From the NCBI RefSeq assembly GCF_009805585.1, contig NZ_VHIN01000010.1:372001-436000 (forward strand): DNA of 64,000 bases. Reading direction: 5' to 3'. This DNA comes from Glutamicibacter sp. JC586. GTDB lineage: Bacteria > Actinomycetota > Actinomycetes > Actinomycetales > Micrococcaceae. Made by a program: the position numbers and the translations under genes. Below the pieces are notes generated by a model. That model worked only from the letters and a program-made list of their open reading frames with translations. It did not search any database and had not been told where the DNA came from. Shown in pieces: positions 8,512 through 18,526 of this stretch; positions within the stretch are counted from its first letter, which is position 1; the number at the start of each line of letters is the position of its first letter.

Positions 8512-11401
8512 CTCGACGGCTTCCTTCCGGGTCAAAGAGGACGGTTTCACCGATGGTGACCTCAACAAGCTGGCCATTTACCGGGGTTCGCAGGGTTTCA
8601 CCGATGCGGTTGCGCCCATTTTTGATCAGCGCCAAACCAAAGGTTCGGCCCAATGCAGCCGAGTTATAGGAGCTGGTGACCCAGCCGTCCATTGGGGTGA
8701 TCCCCTCGGCGGCCAGTTCCTCCACCGATACCAGTGCTGCACCTTCTGGCAAGAGTAGGTTCTTATCTACCGGCAGCACCGAGACCAGGTGCTTGCGGTC
8801 CTCGCGCTGGTTATCTGCTCGTGAGTAGGAGCGATTACCGACAAAGTCTTTGAGCTTGGAAACGACCCAATCCATACCGGCATCTTGCGGGGTGACCGTA
8901 CCGTCGGTGTCCTGACCGACAATGATGAAGCCCTTTTCTGCACGCAGTACGTGCATGGTTTCGGTGCCATAGGGGGTGATACCAAATTCTTGGCCGGCCT
9001 CGTACACGTCCTGCCAAACCTTGAGTCCATGCCAAGCCGGGATGGCAATTTCAAAGGCTAATTCTCCAGAGAAGGAGATGCGCGATAGTCGTGCTTCAAT
9101 CCCGGAATCCAGCACTATGTCTTGGAATGCCATGAACTTAAAGGCTTCGGTGGAGACATCAACGCTGGAGGCGAGCTTGGCGATTACTTCGCGGGACTTT
9201 GGCCCCACTACTGCTACGGTGGCTAGCTGTTCGGTCACCGAGGTGCACACCACGTCCAGCTCTGGCCATTCAGTCTGCAACCATTCTTCCAACCAGTCCA
9301 GTACCGCCGCCGCGTTACCGGTGGTGGTGTGCATCAAGAAGCGATCTTCAGCCAAACGCAGGGTTACACCATCATCAAAGATCATGCCGTCGGGCTTGCA
9401 CATCACGCCGTAGCGCCCCATGCCAACCTTGAGCTTGGTGTAGCCGTTGGTGTAGATGCGGTTCAGGAATTCTGCTGCATCCTTTCCGCGGATCTCGATC
9501 TTGCCCAGCGTGGTGGCATCAAGCATGCCTACCGATTCACGCACGGCTTTGCACTCACGGTAGACCGCGGTGTCCATATCTTCGCCGGCCTGTGGGTAGT
9601 ACCAAGGCCGCTTCCACTGTCCGACGTCTTCGAACTCTGCGCCGTGCTCAAGGTGCCAGGAGTGCATCGCGGTCAGCCGCGCTGGATCCAGCTGATCCCC
9701 GCGGTTACGACCTGCCAGGGCGGCGAAAGCCACTGGGGTGTATGGAGCGCGGAAAGTGGTGGTACCCACGGTGGCTGGGTTTTCGATGCCCAATACCGCT
9801 GCAATCACACCAATCGCTGCCACGCCAGAAGTCTTACCTTGGTCGTTGGCGGTGGAGATCGAGGTGTACCGCTTGATGTGTTCTACCGATTGCATGCCTG
9901 CTCCGGTAGCACGCAGCACGTCGGAGACACTCTGGTCACGCTGCAAATCAACAAAGTGGAACTTGTAGTTCGCTGCGTCATCACCCAAACGTGATGGCAC
10001 CAACCAGACCGGGCGAGTTTCCCCGGCTGGGACCGGTAGCGCTTCAGGCACGCGTGCGATGGTCTCAAAGCCGGCAGCGCTCGCTGCGGCTGCACCGGTG
10101 GTAGCGCCCGTGGACAAGGCGCTAGCGGTATCAAGCAGTCCGGTCACGGCACCAGCCAAATGCTGCTTGGCTACCGCGTTGGCGGGGACAAAAGCATGAA
10201 TGTTGGTGTTCCAGTCCAGCTTGCCTTGACGCTGTGAGTGCAGGTGCACTACCGGGTTGAAGCCGCCGGCCACTGCCAGTACATCTGCATCAATGCGGGT
10301 GACCTCGCCCAGCTCACGCTGCTCATCCAAGGTGGCAACAAAGATGGCCGAAAGCTCCCCATCTTCATTGGCTTCGGTATCAACCACAGCAGAACCCGAG
10401 ATGACTTGCACCCCGTCGGCTACCGCTTGGGCGGCCGCGGCGGAAATGTTCTGCCGTGCATCAACTACTGCGACGACCGAGCCGGAGGCAGCTAATTCGC
10501 TGACCAATTGGTAGGCAGAGTCGTTGGTGGTGAAGACCGCGATCTTCTCCCCTGCACGAACCCCGTAACGGTTCAAGTAACTGCGCACCGCACCGGCAAG
10601 CATGATGCCCGGGCGGTCATTGTTTTCAAATACCACCGGACGCTCGTGGGCGCCGGTAGCCAACACAACCTGTCCGGCACGGATGTGCCAGATGCGCTCA
10701 CGGGAAACACCCGGGGCGGCAGGCTCATCAAGGTGCACGGTGCGTCGCTGGGCAGCCACAAAGTAATTGGCATCGTAGGAACCAAACACGGTGGTGCGCT
10801 GTAAGTGGGTAGTTTCTTCAGCTGCAGCCAATTCGCCCACTACCTGGCCGATCCAGTCGGTGGAATCTAGACCGTCGATGCTTTCCCCGGCGGTATCTAG
10901 CAGTGTGCCACCTGCTTCGGGCCGTTCATCCAACAGCATCACACGGGCACCGGAGCGCGAGGCTTCACGGGCAGCGGCCAGACCGGCAGGCCCTGCACCA
11001 ACCACCAGAACGTCGGTGTGGACGTGTACGTGGTCGTAGTAGGCAGGGTCGGTGTCTGGATCCAGTACGCCCAAGCCTGAAAGCAGGCTCGCCGAGACTC
11101 CTTCGGTCACCGATACGGTGGTGGCCGGCAGCATGGATTCGTTGACGTCAGCGGCGTGGCGGGCGGCGACGGTGATCAGTGCGTTGGGCTCTTCTACCCC
11201 GGCAGCAAGGATGCCGCGTGGGCGCTTGAGGTACAGCGACGGGCCGACCTGGCGAATCTGGTTGGCCAGCATGGCGCTGGCAATGGTGTCTCCGCGGAAG
11301 GCAGTCAGCGGCTGACCGTCGATGCTCAGGTTCAGCGGTTCTTCGCGGTTGATCCGGGCACGGGAGCTGAGTTCTTCGCTCAGACGTTGTGGCTTGCTCA
11401 T
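8504..11401 (-). CDS. soxA: Sarcosine oxidase alpha subunit
   Basis: The 965-aa alpha subunit. Domains in order: an N-terminal Fer2_4-type fold (about residues 18-110, [17 protein letters not shown]); a pyridine-nucleotide/FAD disulfide-reductase-like domain with [19 protein letters not shown] and [15 protein letters not shown]; then a C-terminal aminomethyltransferase-like (GcvT) domain binding tetrahydrofolate ([20 protein letters not shown]). Length and order fit TsoA-type subunits. It overlaps soxD by 4 bp (ATGA) and soxG by 8 bp. It binds NAD+ and folate in known enzymes. Confidence 0.95.
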   Translation of the reverse strand: MSKPQRLSEELSSRARINREEPLNLSIDGQPLTAFRGDTIASAMLANQIRQVGPSLYLKRPRGILAAGVEEPNALITVAARHAADVNESMLPATTVSVTEGVSASLLSGLGVLDPDTDPAYYDHVHVHTDVLVVGAGPAGLAAAREASRSGARVMLLDERPEAGGTLLDTAGESIDGLDSTDWIGQVVGELAAAEETTHLQRTTVFGSYDANYFVAAQRRTVHLDEPAAPGVSRERIWHIRAGQVVLATGAHERPVVFENNDRPGIMLAGAVRSYLNRYGVRAGEKIAVFTTNDSAYQLVSELAASGSVVAVVDARQNISAAAAQAVADGVQVISGSAVVDTEANEDGELSAIFVATLDEQRELGEVTRIDADVLAVAGGFNPVVHLHSQRQGKLDWNTNIHAFVPANAVAKQHLAGAVTGLLDTASALSTGATTGAAAASAAGFETIARVPEALPVPAGETRPVWLVPSRLGDDAANYKFHFVDLQRDQSVSDVLRATGAGMQSVEHIKRYTSISTANDQGKTSGVAAIGVIAAVLGIENPATVGTTTFRAPYTPVAFAALAGRNRGDQLDPARLTAMHSWHLEHGAEFEDVGQWKRPWYYPQAGEDMDTAVYRECKAVRESVGMLDATTLGKIEIRGKDAAEFLNRIYTNGYTKLKVGMGRYGVMCKPDGMIFDDGVTLRLAEDRFLMHTTTGNAAAVLDWLEEWLQTEWPELDVVCTSVTEQLATVAVVGPKSREVIAKLASSVDVSTEAFKFMAFQDIVLDSGIEARLSRISFSGELAFEIAIPAWHGLKVWQDVYEAGQEFGITPYGTETMHVLRAEKGFIIVGQDTDGTVTPQDAGMDWVVSKLKDFVGNRSYSRADNQREDRKHLVSVLPVDKNLLLPEGAALVSVEELAAEGITPMDGWVTSSYNSAALGRTFGLALIKNGRNRIGETLRTPVNGQLVEVTIGETVLFDPEGSRRDG

Positions 11402-11697
11402 CGGGTGCCTCCTTGAATCTTTTCGATCTCTGGCTGTGCTTCACCAGCACCATAAACGGCCAAAAATTCGTAGCTGACGGTATCGCGTAGCGCGTTGAAC
11501 CACTTGCGGCAGCCGCCGGAGTGGACCCAACGTTCGGCGAAGATGCCCTTCTTATTGCCGCGGTAGAACAGGTAGCGCGACCATTCTTTATCGGTCAGTT
11601 CCGCAGGATTTTCCGGATAGGCCACGTGGGCTTCCCCGCCGTAGCCGAATTCGTTTTCGTTTCGTGGCCCGCAGTGCGGGCAATCTATTAGCATCAT
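11398..11697 (-). CDS. soxD: Sarcosine oxidase delta subunit
   Basis: A 99-aa zinc-binding subunit. The zinc ligands are recognisable as CPHCG at residues 6-10 and the His/Cys pair in [10 protein letters not shown]. The central [18 protein letters not shown] is typical. The gene lies 10 bp after soxB with an AGGAG site and overlaps the soxA start, giving the canonical soxBDAG order. Confidence 0.95.
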   Translation of the reverse strand: MMLIDCPHCGPRNENEFGYGGEAHVAYPENPAELTDKEWSRYLFYRGNKKGIFAERWVHSGGCRKWFNALRDTVSYEFLAVYGAGEAQPEIEKIQGGTR

Positions 11698-11707
11698 GTG
11701 GCTGCTC

Positions 11708-12925
11708 CTAGTGTGCGACGGCTGCGGCGCCGTGTTCGTCGATCAAGTGGCCGGTTTCAAAACGTTCAAGGCTAAACGGTGCGTTCAGCGAGTGTGCTTC
11801 ATCATGGGCAATGGTGTGGGCAAATGTGAACCCTGCACCCGGGGTTCCCTTAAACCCTCCGGTACCCCAACCGCAGTTCACGTACATGTTCTGGATTGGC
11901 GTCTTGGAAATAATCGGCGAGGCATCCAAGGTGGTATCCACGATGCCGCCCCAGGTACGCAAGACGTGGGCACGAGCGAAGATTGGGAACAGTTCCACTG
12001 CGGCAGCCATCTGTTCTTCGATCACGTGGAAGGCGCCGCGTTGACCGTAGCCGTTGTAGCTGTCGATACCTGCACCCATCACGAGCTCGCCCTTGTGTGC
12101 TTGGGAGACGTAGACGTGGATGTGGTTGGACATGACCACCGTTGGGTGCACGGGCTCGAACAGCTCGGAGACCAGTGCCTGCAGTGGGTGGGACTGGATT
12201 GGCAACTCAAAGCCAGCCATTTCCGCCAGCACCGAGGAGTGGCCTGCGCCAGCCAGTGCAACCTTGCCAGCGTTGATGGTTCCGCGGGTGGTCTTCACAC
12301 CGGTGACCTTTTCGCCGTCCTTGATGAAGCCGGTAACTTCGCAGTTCTGGATGATGTCAACGCCCAGTTCGTTGGCTTTACGGGCGAAGGCCCAAGCCAC
12401 GTGGTCGTGCTTGGCGATACCAGCGCGTGGCTGCCAGGTAGCACCCATGACCGGGTAGCGAATGTTGTCGCTGGTATTGATAATCGGGCAGGCTTCCTTG
12501 ACCTGGGATGGGTCAAGCCATTCGGCGTCAACACCGTTGAGCTTATTAGCCTCGACGCGTCGTACGGATTCACGCACATCACCTAGGGTGTGGGCTAGGT
12601 TCAGCACACCACGCTGGGAGAAGAGGAAGTCGTATTCCAAGTCTTCTGGTAGCTGCTCCCAAAGCTTGAGTGACTTTTCGTAAATGCCAGCTGATTCATC
12701 CCAAAGGTAGTTGGAGCGAATAATGGTGGTATTGCGAGCCATGTTCCCGCCGGCTAGCCAGCCCTTTTCAAGGACGGCCACATTGGTGATGCCGTGGTTC
12801 TTTGCTAGGAAGTATGCGGTCGCCAAACCGTGGCCGCCGCCTCCGACGATCACTACGTCGTAGGACTTCTTGGGGTCCGGATTCGCCCACAGGAACTCCG
12901 GGTGCTCGGGTAGCAGATCAGCCAC
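11708..12925 (-). CDS. soxB: Sarcosine oxidase beta subunit
   Basis: A 405-aa FAD-dependent DAO-family subunit that demethylates sarcosine. The FAD motif is [16 protein letters not shown] chose the GTG start preceded by TTGGAG (protein starting with [12 protein letters not shown]), since this places the His of [11 protein letters not shown] at position 173, the residue known to carry covalent FMN in Corynebacterium-type enzymes. An ATG-type start 35 codons upstream would run through the divergent promoter. It is the first gene of the operon and divergent from a GntR regulator. Confidence 0.93.
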   Translation of the reverse strand: MADLLPEHPEFLWANPDPKKSYDVVIVGGGGHGLATAYFLAKNHGITNVAVLEKGWLAGGNMARNTTIIRSNYLWDESAGIYEKSLKLWEQLPEDLEYDFLFSQRGVLNLAHTLGDVRESVRRVEANKLNGVDAEWLDPSQVKEACPIINTSDNIRYPVMGATWQPRAGIAKHDHVAWAFARKANELGVDIIQNCEVTGFIKDGEKVTGVKTTRGTINAGKVALAGAGHSSVLAEMAGFELPIQSHPLQALVSELFEPVHPTVVMSNHIHVYVSQAHKGELVMGAGIDSYNGYGQRGAFHVIEEQMAAAVELFPIFARAHVLRTWGGIVDTTLDASPIISKTPIQNMYVNCGWGTGGFKGTPGAGFTFAHTIAHDEAHSLNAPFSLERFETGHLIDEHGAAAVAH

Positions 12926-12979
12926 AGTGAATCTCCAATCTTCAGCGGAAACGTTTAGGATGTATGAATTGCCGACAAC

Positions 12980-12989
12980 TGATATATCA
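12980..12989. promoter_or_regulatory. Candidate operator between soxB and gntR-type gene
   Basis: A perfect 10-bp palindrome, TGATATATCA, lies in the 153-bp divergent region. It is about 55 bp upstream of the soxB start and 90 bp upstream of the regulator. FCD-type GntR proteins bind short palindromes, but this one is AT-rich and could be chance. Confidence 0.25.
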
Positions 12990-13078
12990 ATCTGCGATTC
13001 ACTGTATGATGGAACCTGTGGCCCGGTCAATGGGTTGACGAAAAATACTTAGATGCTACGCACCGCAAGGAGGATCAG

Positions 13079-13711
13079 ATGAATGAATCCCTCTCAGAGA
13101 GCGCCTATCAAATACTGCGCGATCGCCTGATCATGATGGATATTGCTCCGGGTGAACCGATCAACGAAGCCGCGTTGGTCCAAGAATTAAACATCGGTCG
13201 CACCCCCTTACGTGAAGCGCTAAAACGGCTAGAGGTTGATCATCTGGTTCATTCCTATCCGCGCCGGGGCACCTTCGCCTCACGGGTGGACATCACCGAA
13301 TTGGCCGCCATCACCGAGGTTCGTCTTGCCTTAGAACCGTTGGCCGCTGACCGGGCTGCTGCCCTGCATGGTGGCACCGCGCGCACAGGCATCGAATCAA
13401 CTCTTGCCGCGGTCACCCAACTTTCCAAAAACGGTGACCGCCGAACATTGATGGAGAATGACCTTGAAGTTCATCGGTTGATTTACCGAGCCGCCAACAA
13501 TCACCACTTAGAGGAAACCCTCATCCGTCTAGACAATCTGGCAACCCGCATCTGGTGCATGACTTTGGAACGCTTACCTAGCGTCACCGAACATATCGCC
13601 GAACACGTCTCACTCTTGGAGGCCATCCTCGACGGTGATAGATACAAAGCACGGGAATTGGCACGGGAACACATCATCCACTTTGAAAAATCTGTGCGCG
13701 CAGTTCTCTGA
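13079..13711 (+). CDS. GntR-family regulator, FCD (FadR C-terminal) subgroup
   Basis: A 210-aa regulator. The N-terminal winged helix shows INEAALVQELNIGRTPLREA and LEVDHLVHSYPRRGTF. The C-terminal all-helical FCD domain carries the metal-binding pattern with EVHRLIYRAANNHHL and HVSLLEAI. AAGGAGG precedes the ATG. It is divergent from soxBDAG and so probably controls sarcosine oxidase expression, with sarcosine or a related amine as likely effector (inference). Confidence 0.88.
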   Translation: MNESLSESAYQILRDRLIMMDIAPGEPINEAALVQELNIGRTPLREALKRLEVDHLVHSYPRRGTFASRVDITELAAITEVRLALEPLAADRAAALHGGTARTGIESTLAAVTQLSKNGDRRTLMENDLEVHRLIYRAANNHHLEETLIRLDNLATRIWCMTLERLPSVTEHIAEHVSLLEAILDGDRYKARELAREHIIHFEKSVRAVL

Positions 13712-13751
13712 AAATCAACAAGACTTCGCTGGTAATTTGCGACGGGGATAT

Positions 13752-15302
13752 TCAGCGTCCTTGGGACAACTGAATCCGGCAGGCCAAATGCATATGCAAA
13801 ATAGTTCCACTTTCCCGCGGGTCACCGCCCAGCAACGTAAAGATTTTCTTGAGCCTCTTGTGAAGCGTCTGCCGCTCCAAATACAGCTGCGCCGCCGTGG
13901 CCGTCACGTTGCATCCGGTGGATAACCACGCATGTAATGTCGGCACCAGCTCACCATGGCGCAGCCGGTCCCACTCCAGAAGATCACCAAGAACCTCATC
14001 CACAAAACCGTTGGCTGCCGGGGTATCGCCCACCTGGGCAAAGAGTCGTTCTAGCGCATACTCAGAAGCATCGCGAACCCTGCCTTCAGTTGCGCGCACC
14101 GAGGCAAAGCGATCAAGCATTAATGCATCTTTGAGAGATCGAGGCGCTTGGGTTACCGCAGTGACCATCGGTCCCACTGCACATTCGATAGCGAAGTCTT
14201 TTAAGGTCTGACGAAGCCTTGAAATACAACGGTCACGTGAACGTCTGGGATTTTCTGGATCCAATTCGATCAGGAAATACAGTCTGTTATTCTGCAGAGA
14301 AATGCACCCTGTTCTCACTTCACTCTGGAGCGCCTTCTCCAGTTGAGCCCTTAGCCGGCTCAAGTCATGACTTTGCACTACCGCCATACAGACGGGTCGT
14401 TCAGCTTCGATGCCCGCTTCTAGAGCTCGTTCTGCAAGATAATGCCTGCCAGCATTCTCGATAATGGCGTGCATCAAGGCATGATTAGCCAGTTGCGCAC
14501 GACTAGGTCGATGGTGTTGTGCAAAGGCCAGACTGACTATGCCACCCAGTCGCTGAACAATCATCGACACATATTCTGCTTCCTCAGCCTGTCGGCACTC
14601 AATGACTAGGTGAGCGGCTACATCTCCGCCAATAACAATGTCGGTGGTGGCGTTCCACGACGAACCAGGTTCTTCCGCGGAAACCACTAAATCAGATGGC
14701 TCGCCCGCAGAGGCAACTAGCGCCTGGCCGTCTAAAGACTGCAAACTCACCGGTAGCCCAAGATCATCACCGATCATCTGAAGAAGTGGTGTCAGATTTG
14801 GTCCCGATGTCGCAATGCGCTGAGCCAGTCGCTGTGACAACATATCCGCCTGCTGCAAAATCGCTGCCTGTTTCGAAACGATCGCGCGATTAATACGCTC
14901 GGTGAGATCCACAAATGGCACAGTGTGGTGCAGACGAATCAATGGCAGTTGTACCTGCTCAGCAATTTCAATCAATCGATCCGTGATCGGCGCGTGTCGC
15001 GTATAGGGTTCCAAAACCAATGCCGAAATGCCACGTTCAGACAGCGCCTGAATGTGAGCCATCTGCGCTTCTTCTCGCAGCCTCAAGAGTTCCTGTCCGG
15101 TGCTCAGCAGCAGTTCACCACCACGAAGCAAGGGTGCAATATCTAATATCTCGGTGGCATGCACCCAGCGAACTTTCGTTACAGCAATTTTATTCTGTGC
15201 TGCCAACACTTCTGGCTGCGCGGCCCGAAACATCGGATCTTCCAGGACTTCCAGCAAAGGGATAAACAAGTTTTGCCCCGATCTTCTGAATGGCCGAACC
15301 AT
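13752..15302 (-). CDS. PucR-family transcriptional regulator
   Basis: A 516-aa activator-type regulator. The N-terminal PucR domain shows VRWVHATEILDIAPLL and GGELLLSTGQ. A middle GGDEF-like region is followed by a C-terminal helix-turn-helix (ATAAQLYLERQTLHKRLKKI). PucR-type proteins regulate purine, allantoin, cytosine or amine catabolism. The ATG at 15302 has no ribosome site; a TTG at 15269 after GATCGGGG starts directly at the PucR domain and may be real. It is divergent from the NCS1 permease operon and probably regulates it. It converges on the GntR gene. Confidence 0.85.
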   Translation of the reverse strand: MVRPFRRSGQNLFIPLLEVLEDPMFRAAQPEVLAAQNKIAVTKVRWVHATEILDIAPLLRGGELLLSTGQELLRLREEAQMAHIQALSERGISALVLEPYTRHAPITDRLIEIAEQVQLPLIRLHHTVPFVDLTERINRAIVSKQAAILQQADMLSQRLAQRIATSGPNLTPLLQMIGDDLGLPVSLQSLDGQALVASAGEPSDLVVSAEEPGSSWNATTDIVIGGDVAAHLVIECRQAEEAEYVSMIVQRLGGIVSLAFAQHHRPSRAQLANHALMHAIIENAGRHYLAERALEAGIEAERPVCMAVVQSHDLSRLRAQLEKALQSEVRTGCISLQNNRLYFLIELDPENPRRSRDRCISRLRQTLKDFAIECAVGPMVTAVTQAPRSLKDALMLDRFASVRATEGRVRDASEYALERLFAQVGDTPAANGFVDEVLGDLLEWDRLRHGELVPTLHAWLSTGCNVTATAAQLYLERQTLHKRLKKIFTLLGGDPRESGTILHMHLACRIQLSQGR

Positions 15303-15304
15303 CA

Positions 15305-15321
15305 GGTGTCATTGTGACACC
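15305..15321. promoter_or_regulatory. Candidate PucR operator
   Basis: A perfect palindrome, GGTGTCA-TTG-TGACACC, lies immediately upstream of the PucR-type start and about 100 bp before the permease start. A second inverted repeat, GCATAC-N10-GTATGC, follows at 15328-15349. The position fits control of both divergent units. Confidence 0.5.
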
Positions 15322-15422
15322 TTCAAGCATACATAAGGCGACAGTATGCATATATCCCAGGTCACAAAATGAATCTACAGTTTTCAACAACCCCACAACT
15401 ACTGTTCAGGAAATGAGGCGAC

Positions 15423-17024
15423 ATGTCGGCACGGACACCAAGTCGTTCGGAGCAGCAAACTCATCAGGTTGAGGATTCACTTCAGCCGATCCCAGAGTCG
15501 GCACGCACGATAAAACTTATTGGACAATTCTGGATTTGGGCAGGGGCGAATGTCGCTCCCATTAACTGGATTCTCGGCGCGCTGGGCATTCACCTGGGAC
15601 TAGGTTTCGCAGACACCATCATCGTGTTGGTCTTAGGCAATGTCATCGGCATGTTGGGCTTCGGGTTCTTTGTCCTGCTAGGTCAAAAGACTGGCGCCAC
15701 CGGGATGCTACTGGCCCGCGGAGCATTTGGACGACGCGGAGCCTATCTTCCGGCGGCCATTCAGGCCGTCATTGCCATCGGCTGGTCGGCCATCAACACC
15801 TGGGTGATCCTCGATCTCGTATTAGCGCTCTTTGGACAGATCGGCTGGGTCGACCCGGGCAAGGAGAATCTACTGATCCGCATCATGGTGGCTGCTGTGA
15901 TCATGAGCTTACAAGTGATTATTTGCTACCGTGGCTACCAAGCCATTTCCAAGTTCGAGCGGCTCACCATGCCACCGACTATTCTCGTCCTGATCGCCAT
16001 GTCCATTTTGGCTTGGACCCAACTCGACATTGATTGGGGCTATGCAGGACCAGAAGGCGCGGTCCTCGAAGGCCTACCCCGCATCGCCGCCATGAGCTCG
16101 ATCATGACCGCGATTGGTATTGGATGGGGCATCGGTTGGTACACCTACGCACCGGATTACTCACGCTTCGTTTCCAAGCGTATCCACCCTTGGAAACTGT
16201 ACTCCGTCAGTGTGCTCGGGCAGTTCCTTCCCGTGGTCTGGCTGGGTGTGCTCGGCGCGAGCCTGGCCACAAAAAATGGCACCGCTGACCCCGGACAACT
16301 CATCGTTGAAAGCTTTGGATCCATGTCAATTCCGGTGATCCTCTTAGTCATCCACGGTCCGATCGCTACCAACATCATCAATATGTATACCTTCGGTGTC
16401 GCCGTGCAGGCCTTGGACATCCAAGTCTCACGCAAAAAGATCTCAATCCTCGTAGGCTTTTTGGCCATGGGTGCAGTCATCCTCTTCCTCTTCGCCCACG
16501 ATTTTGCCGAACTACTGCATAATTTCATCGGCGCCATTGCCTGCTGGGTCGCCACCTGGGGCGGCATCATGGCCGTGCACTACTTCATATTCGAGCGCAG
16601 ACACAAAGATTTCTCTTATCTCTTCGTGGATCCAAAGTCCTCACAGCTCAAGTCCATCAATAGCTCCGCCTTCCTCGCCTTCGGCGCAGGCATCCTCATG
16701 ACCTGGGTGTTTATGCACGGTTCGGTACCGCTGTTACAAGGACCCGGCGCCAAGGCCCTGGGCGGCATCGACCTCTCATGGCTCGCCGGAACCCTCACCA
16801 GTGGCGGCTTGTACTTGCTCATGGGCTACTTCCGCTTCCGTCAGCGAATCAACGCTGGCGTGCCGCTGGGGCTGAAGGAGAACGTGAGCGAGACTCAATT
16901 CCTCGCGGACCATGGCAGCGCCGAAGAACTCTGCGAAAACCAACAAGTCATTGAGGTTGACAACGAACTAGCACCCATAGATACCGACCCAAACGAACAA
17001 AACCAAAAATTAACGGTCAAATGA
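15423..17024 (+). CDS. NCS1-family permease (cytosine/creatinine uptake candidate)
   Basis: A 533-aa integral membrane protein of the nucleobase:cation symporter-1 family (CodB-like), with about 12 hydrophobic helices. It shows family patterns such as WIWAGANVAPINWILGALGI, GLGFADTIIVLVLGNVIG and the glycine-rich GQKTGATGMLLARGAFGRRG. The substrate is usually cytosine, purines, allantoin or hydantoin. The downstream genes encode a cytosine-type deaminase, creatininase and creatinase, so creatinine or cytosine is a plausible substrate (inference). It is followed 13 bp later by the deaminase. Confidence 0.85.
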   Translation: MSARTPSRSEQQTHQVEDSLQPIPESARTIKLIGQFWIWAGANVAPINWILGALGIHLGLGFADTIIVLVLGNVIGMLGFGFFVLLGQKTGATGMLLARGAFGRRGAYLPAAIQAVIAIGWSAINTWVILDLVLALFGQIGWVDPGKENLLIRIMVAAVIMSLQVIICYRGYQAISKFERLTMPPTILVLIAMSILAWTQLDIDWGYAGPEGAVLEGLPRIAAMSSIMTAIGIGWGIGWYTYAPDYSRFVSKRIHPWKLYSVSVLGQFLPVVWLGVLGASLATKNGTADPGQLIVESFGSMSIPVILLVIHGPIATNIINMYTFGVAVQALDIQVSRKKISILVGFLAMGAVILFLFAHDFAELLHNFIGAIACWVATWGGIMAVHYFIFERRHKDFSYLFVDPKSSQLKSINSSAFLAFGAGILMTWVFMHGSVPLLQGPGAKALGGIDLSWLAGTLTSGGLYLLMGYFRFRQRINAGVPLGLKENVSETQFLADHGSAEELCENQQVIEVDNELAPIDTDPNEQNQKLTVK

Positions 17025-17037
17025 GGCGCGTCAAAAG

Positions 17038-17538
17038 ATGAAATCCGCTGACAATGAAGCTCCAACCGAGCTATCACCCGTGGACCTACGTGGATACCGC
17101 GCCGCCTTAGAATCCGCCCGTCAGGGCAAAGCCAGTGCAGGAATTCCCATCGGATCCTCCCTGGCTAACTCGGAGCGAGTGCTCGCTGCGGCGCACAACC
17201 GTCGCGTTCAAGATAATGACCCGACAGCACACGCAGAGATCAGCGCACTACGTGCAGCTGGCCGGAGAACTGACCACAACGAATTGACCCTCTACACCAC
17301 TCTGGCACCCTGTGCCCTGTGTTCTGGCGCCATAGTTCAGTTCAAAATCCCCCGAGTAGTCGTTGGCGAATGGACCAACTTTACCGGCGAAATTCAATGG
17401 CTGCGTTCGCGCGGTGTCCAAGTGCTCATCATGGAAGACCTCGAAGCCACCGCTCTCATGCACGAATTCATCACCAGCTACCCCGAACTTTGGAACGAAG
17501 ATATCGCGCATTATGGCGCGGAAAGGAACCGATCATGA
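17038..17538 (+). CDS. Yeast-type cytosine deaminase-like amidohydrolase
   Basis: A 166-aa zinc deaminase of the CDA fold. The zinc and proton-shuttle residues are His65 and Glu67 (HAEIS) and Cys92/Cys95 (PCALC). It resembles the fungal cytosine deaminase Fcy1 rather than the larger bacterial CodA: LYTTLAPCALCSGAI and the C-terminal ELWNEDI match it, and Trp152 and Asp155 fall at the same positions as the yeast substrate-binding residues. Known bacterial cytosine deaminases can also deaminate creatinine to N-methylhydantoin, which would fit the creatininase immediately downstream (inference). Its stop overlaps the creatininase ATG (ATGA). Confidence 0.82.
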   Translation: MKSADNEAPTELSPVDLRGYRAALESARQGKASAGIPIGSSLANSERVLAAAHNRRVQDNDPTAHAEISALRAAGRRTDHNELTLYTTLAPCALCSGAIVQFKIPRVVVGEWTNFTGEIQWLRSRGVQVLIMEDLEATALMHEFITSYPELWNEDIAHYGAERNRS

Positions 17539-18350
17539 CTTCGGTCTACCTCGAAGAACTCGATGCCCCCACCTACGCGGCGATTGCTACTTCCCCCGGA
17601 TCGACGGTCATCGTCCCGACCGGCGCTACCGAACAGCACGGACCACATATGCCTCTGGGTGTGGATGCCATGCTTTCCAGGGACATTGCGGCAGCTGTTG
17701 CACAGACTATGGGGGCGGTAGTTGCTCCCAGTTTTTCCTACGGTTATAAATCCCAACCTCGCTCCGGGGGTGGAAACCACCGCATAGGCACGACCTCGCT
17801 AAGTGCCACCGCCCTGATGGCCGGGACCGATGATGTCGTCGCTTCATTTATGGCCCAGGGCTTCAAGAATGTCATTGTCTTGAACGGGCATTTCGAGAAT
17901 TACCAATTCCTCTACGAAGGAATTGACAAGGCCACAACAAGAATGCGCGCCAACGACCTGTCGGCACGTGCGATCTTGTTGTCCTACTGGGACTTCGTCG
18001 ATGAGGATACTCTGAGCCAGGTTTTTCCGGAGGGTTTCTTGGGCTGGGACATCGAACATGGGGGTGTTTTGGAGACTTCCCTGATGTTGTTGCTCCATCC
18101 GCAGCTGGTGAACATGACCCGCGTGGTAAATCATCCGCCGGCTAGCCTGACGCCCTACGACATTTTTCCCGAGGACCCCTCACGCACCCCAGAAAGCGGG
18201 TGCTTGTCTAGCGCGGTTGATGCCACCGTCGAACGAGGGCAGCTACTCCTTGATGCCATTACTACAGCGATCAGCCGCTCGCTGGACAGTGAGTTGGTAG
18301 CGGTTTCTGGCTCTCCCGTCCCCGAATTAGTTCAAGGCTCACCTTGCTAG
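17535..18350 (+). CDS. Creatininase (creatinine amidohydrolase)
   Basis: A 271-aa metal enzyme interconverting creatinine and creatine. Metal ligands are visible: Glu33 and His35 in GATEQHGPHMPLGVD, Asp44 in the same motif, and His119 and Glu121 in LNGHFENYQ. These sit one position before the P. putida residues E34/H36/D45/H120/E122. The Trp and Asp of FLGWDIEHGG match the substrate-gating region. The start is the ATG overlapping the deaminase stop, with AAAGGA upstream. Creatinase follows 176 bp later, so the specific creatininase call is better supported than a generic creatininase-family call. Confidence 0.85.
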   Translation: MTSVYLEELDAPTYAAIATSPGSTVIVPTGATEQHGPHMPLGVDAMLSRDIAAAVAQTMGAVVAPSFSYGYKSQPRSGGGNHRIGTTSLSATALMAGTDDVVASFMAQGFKNVIVLNGHFENYQFLYEGIDKATTRMRANDLSARAILLSYWDFVDEDTLSQVFPEGFLGWDIEHGGVLETSLMLLLHPQLVNMTRVVNHPPASLTPYDIFPEDPSRTPESGCLSSAVDATVERGQLLLDAITTAISRSLDSELVAVSGSPVPELVQGSPC

Positions 18351-18371
18351 ACGACGGTAGAAAAATACCTC

Positions 18372-18400
18372 TTGACAGTGACGCGGGGCACACTTAGTCT
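18372..18400 (+). promoter_or_regulatory. Candidate sigma-70 promoter of creatinase
   Basis: A perfect -35 TTGACA is followed after 17 bp by TAGTCT (-10 like). It lies upstream of creatinase and just before a palindromic cluster, so the creatinase gene probably has its own regulated promoter in addition to read-through. Confidence 0.5.
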
Positions 18401-18401
18401 G

Positions 18402-18429
18402 AATGCAACGCCGTTGCATTCATTGCAAC
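18402..18429. promoter_or_regulatory. Overlapping palindromic operator of creatinase
   Basis: A perfect inverted repeat, AATGCAAC-GCC-GTTGCATT, directly follows the -10 box. A third half-site, TGCAAC, makes a second overlapping palindrome (GTTGCA-TTCAT-TGCAAC). The site would be occluded or road-blocked by a bound repressor. The IclR regulator encoded downstream is one candidate binder. Confidence 0.6.
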
Positions 18430-18526
18430 AGTTAGTTTTTATCTCCGGCGATTCCCATGAATCCTCGCAATCCATCTGATTGGGCCGGCCACCTTGATCC
18501 ATGAATTCCCACAAGGAGCCACAACC

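Noticed and set aside
11696-12586. 296-codon open frame on the plus strand opposite soxB
   Set aside because: It is antisense to the well-supported soxB, has no family motifs and a composition typical of a shadow frame.
12926-13030. Longer soxB start 35 codons upstream
   Set aside because: It would move the flavin His away from its known position 173 and would cover the divergent regulatory region.
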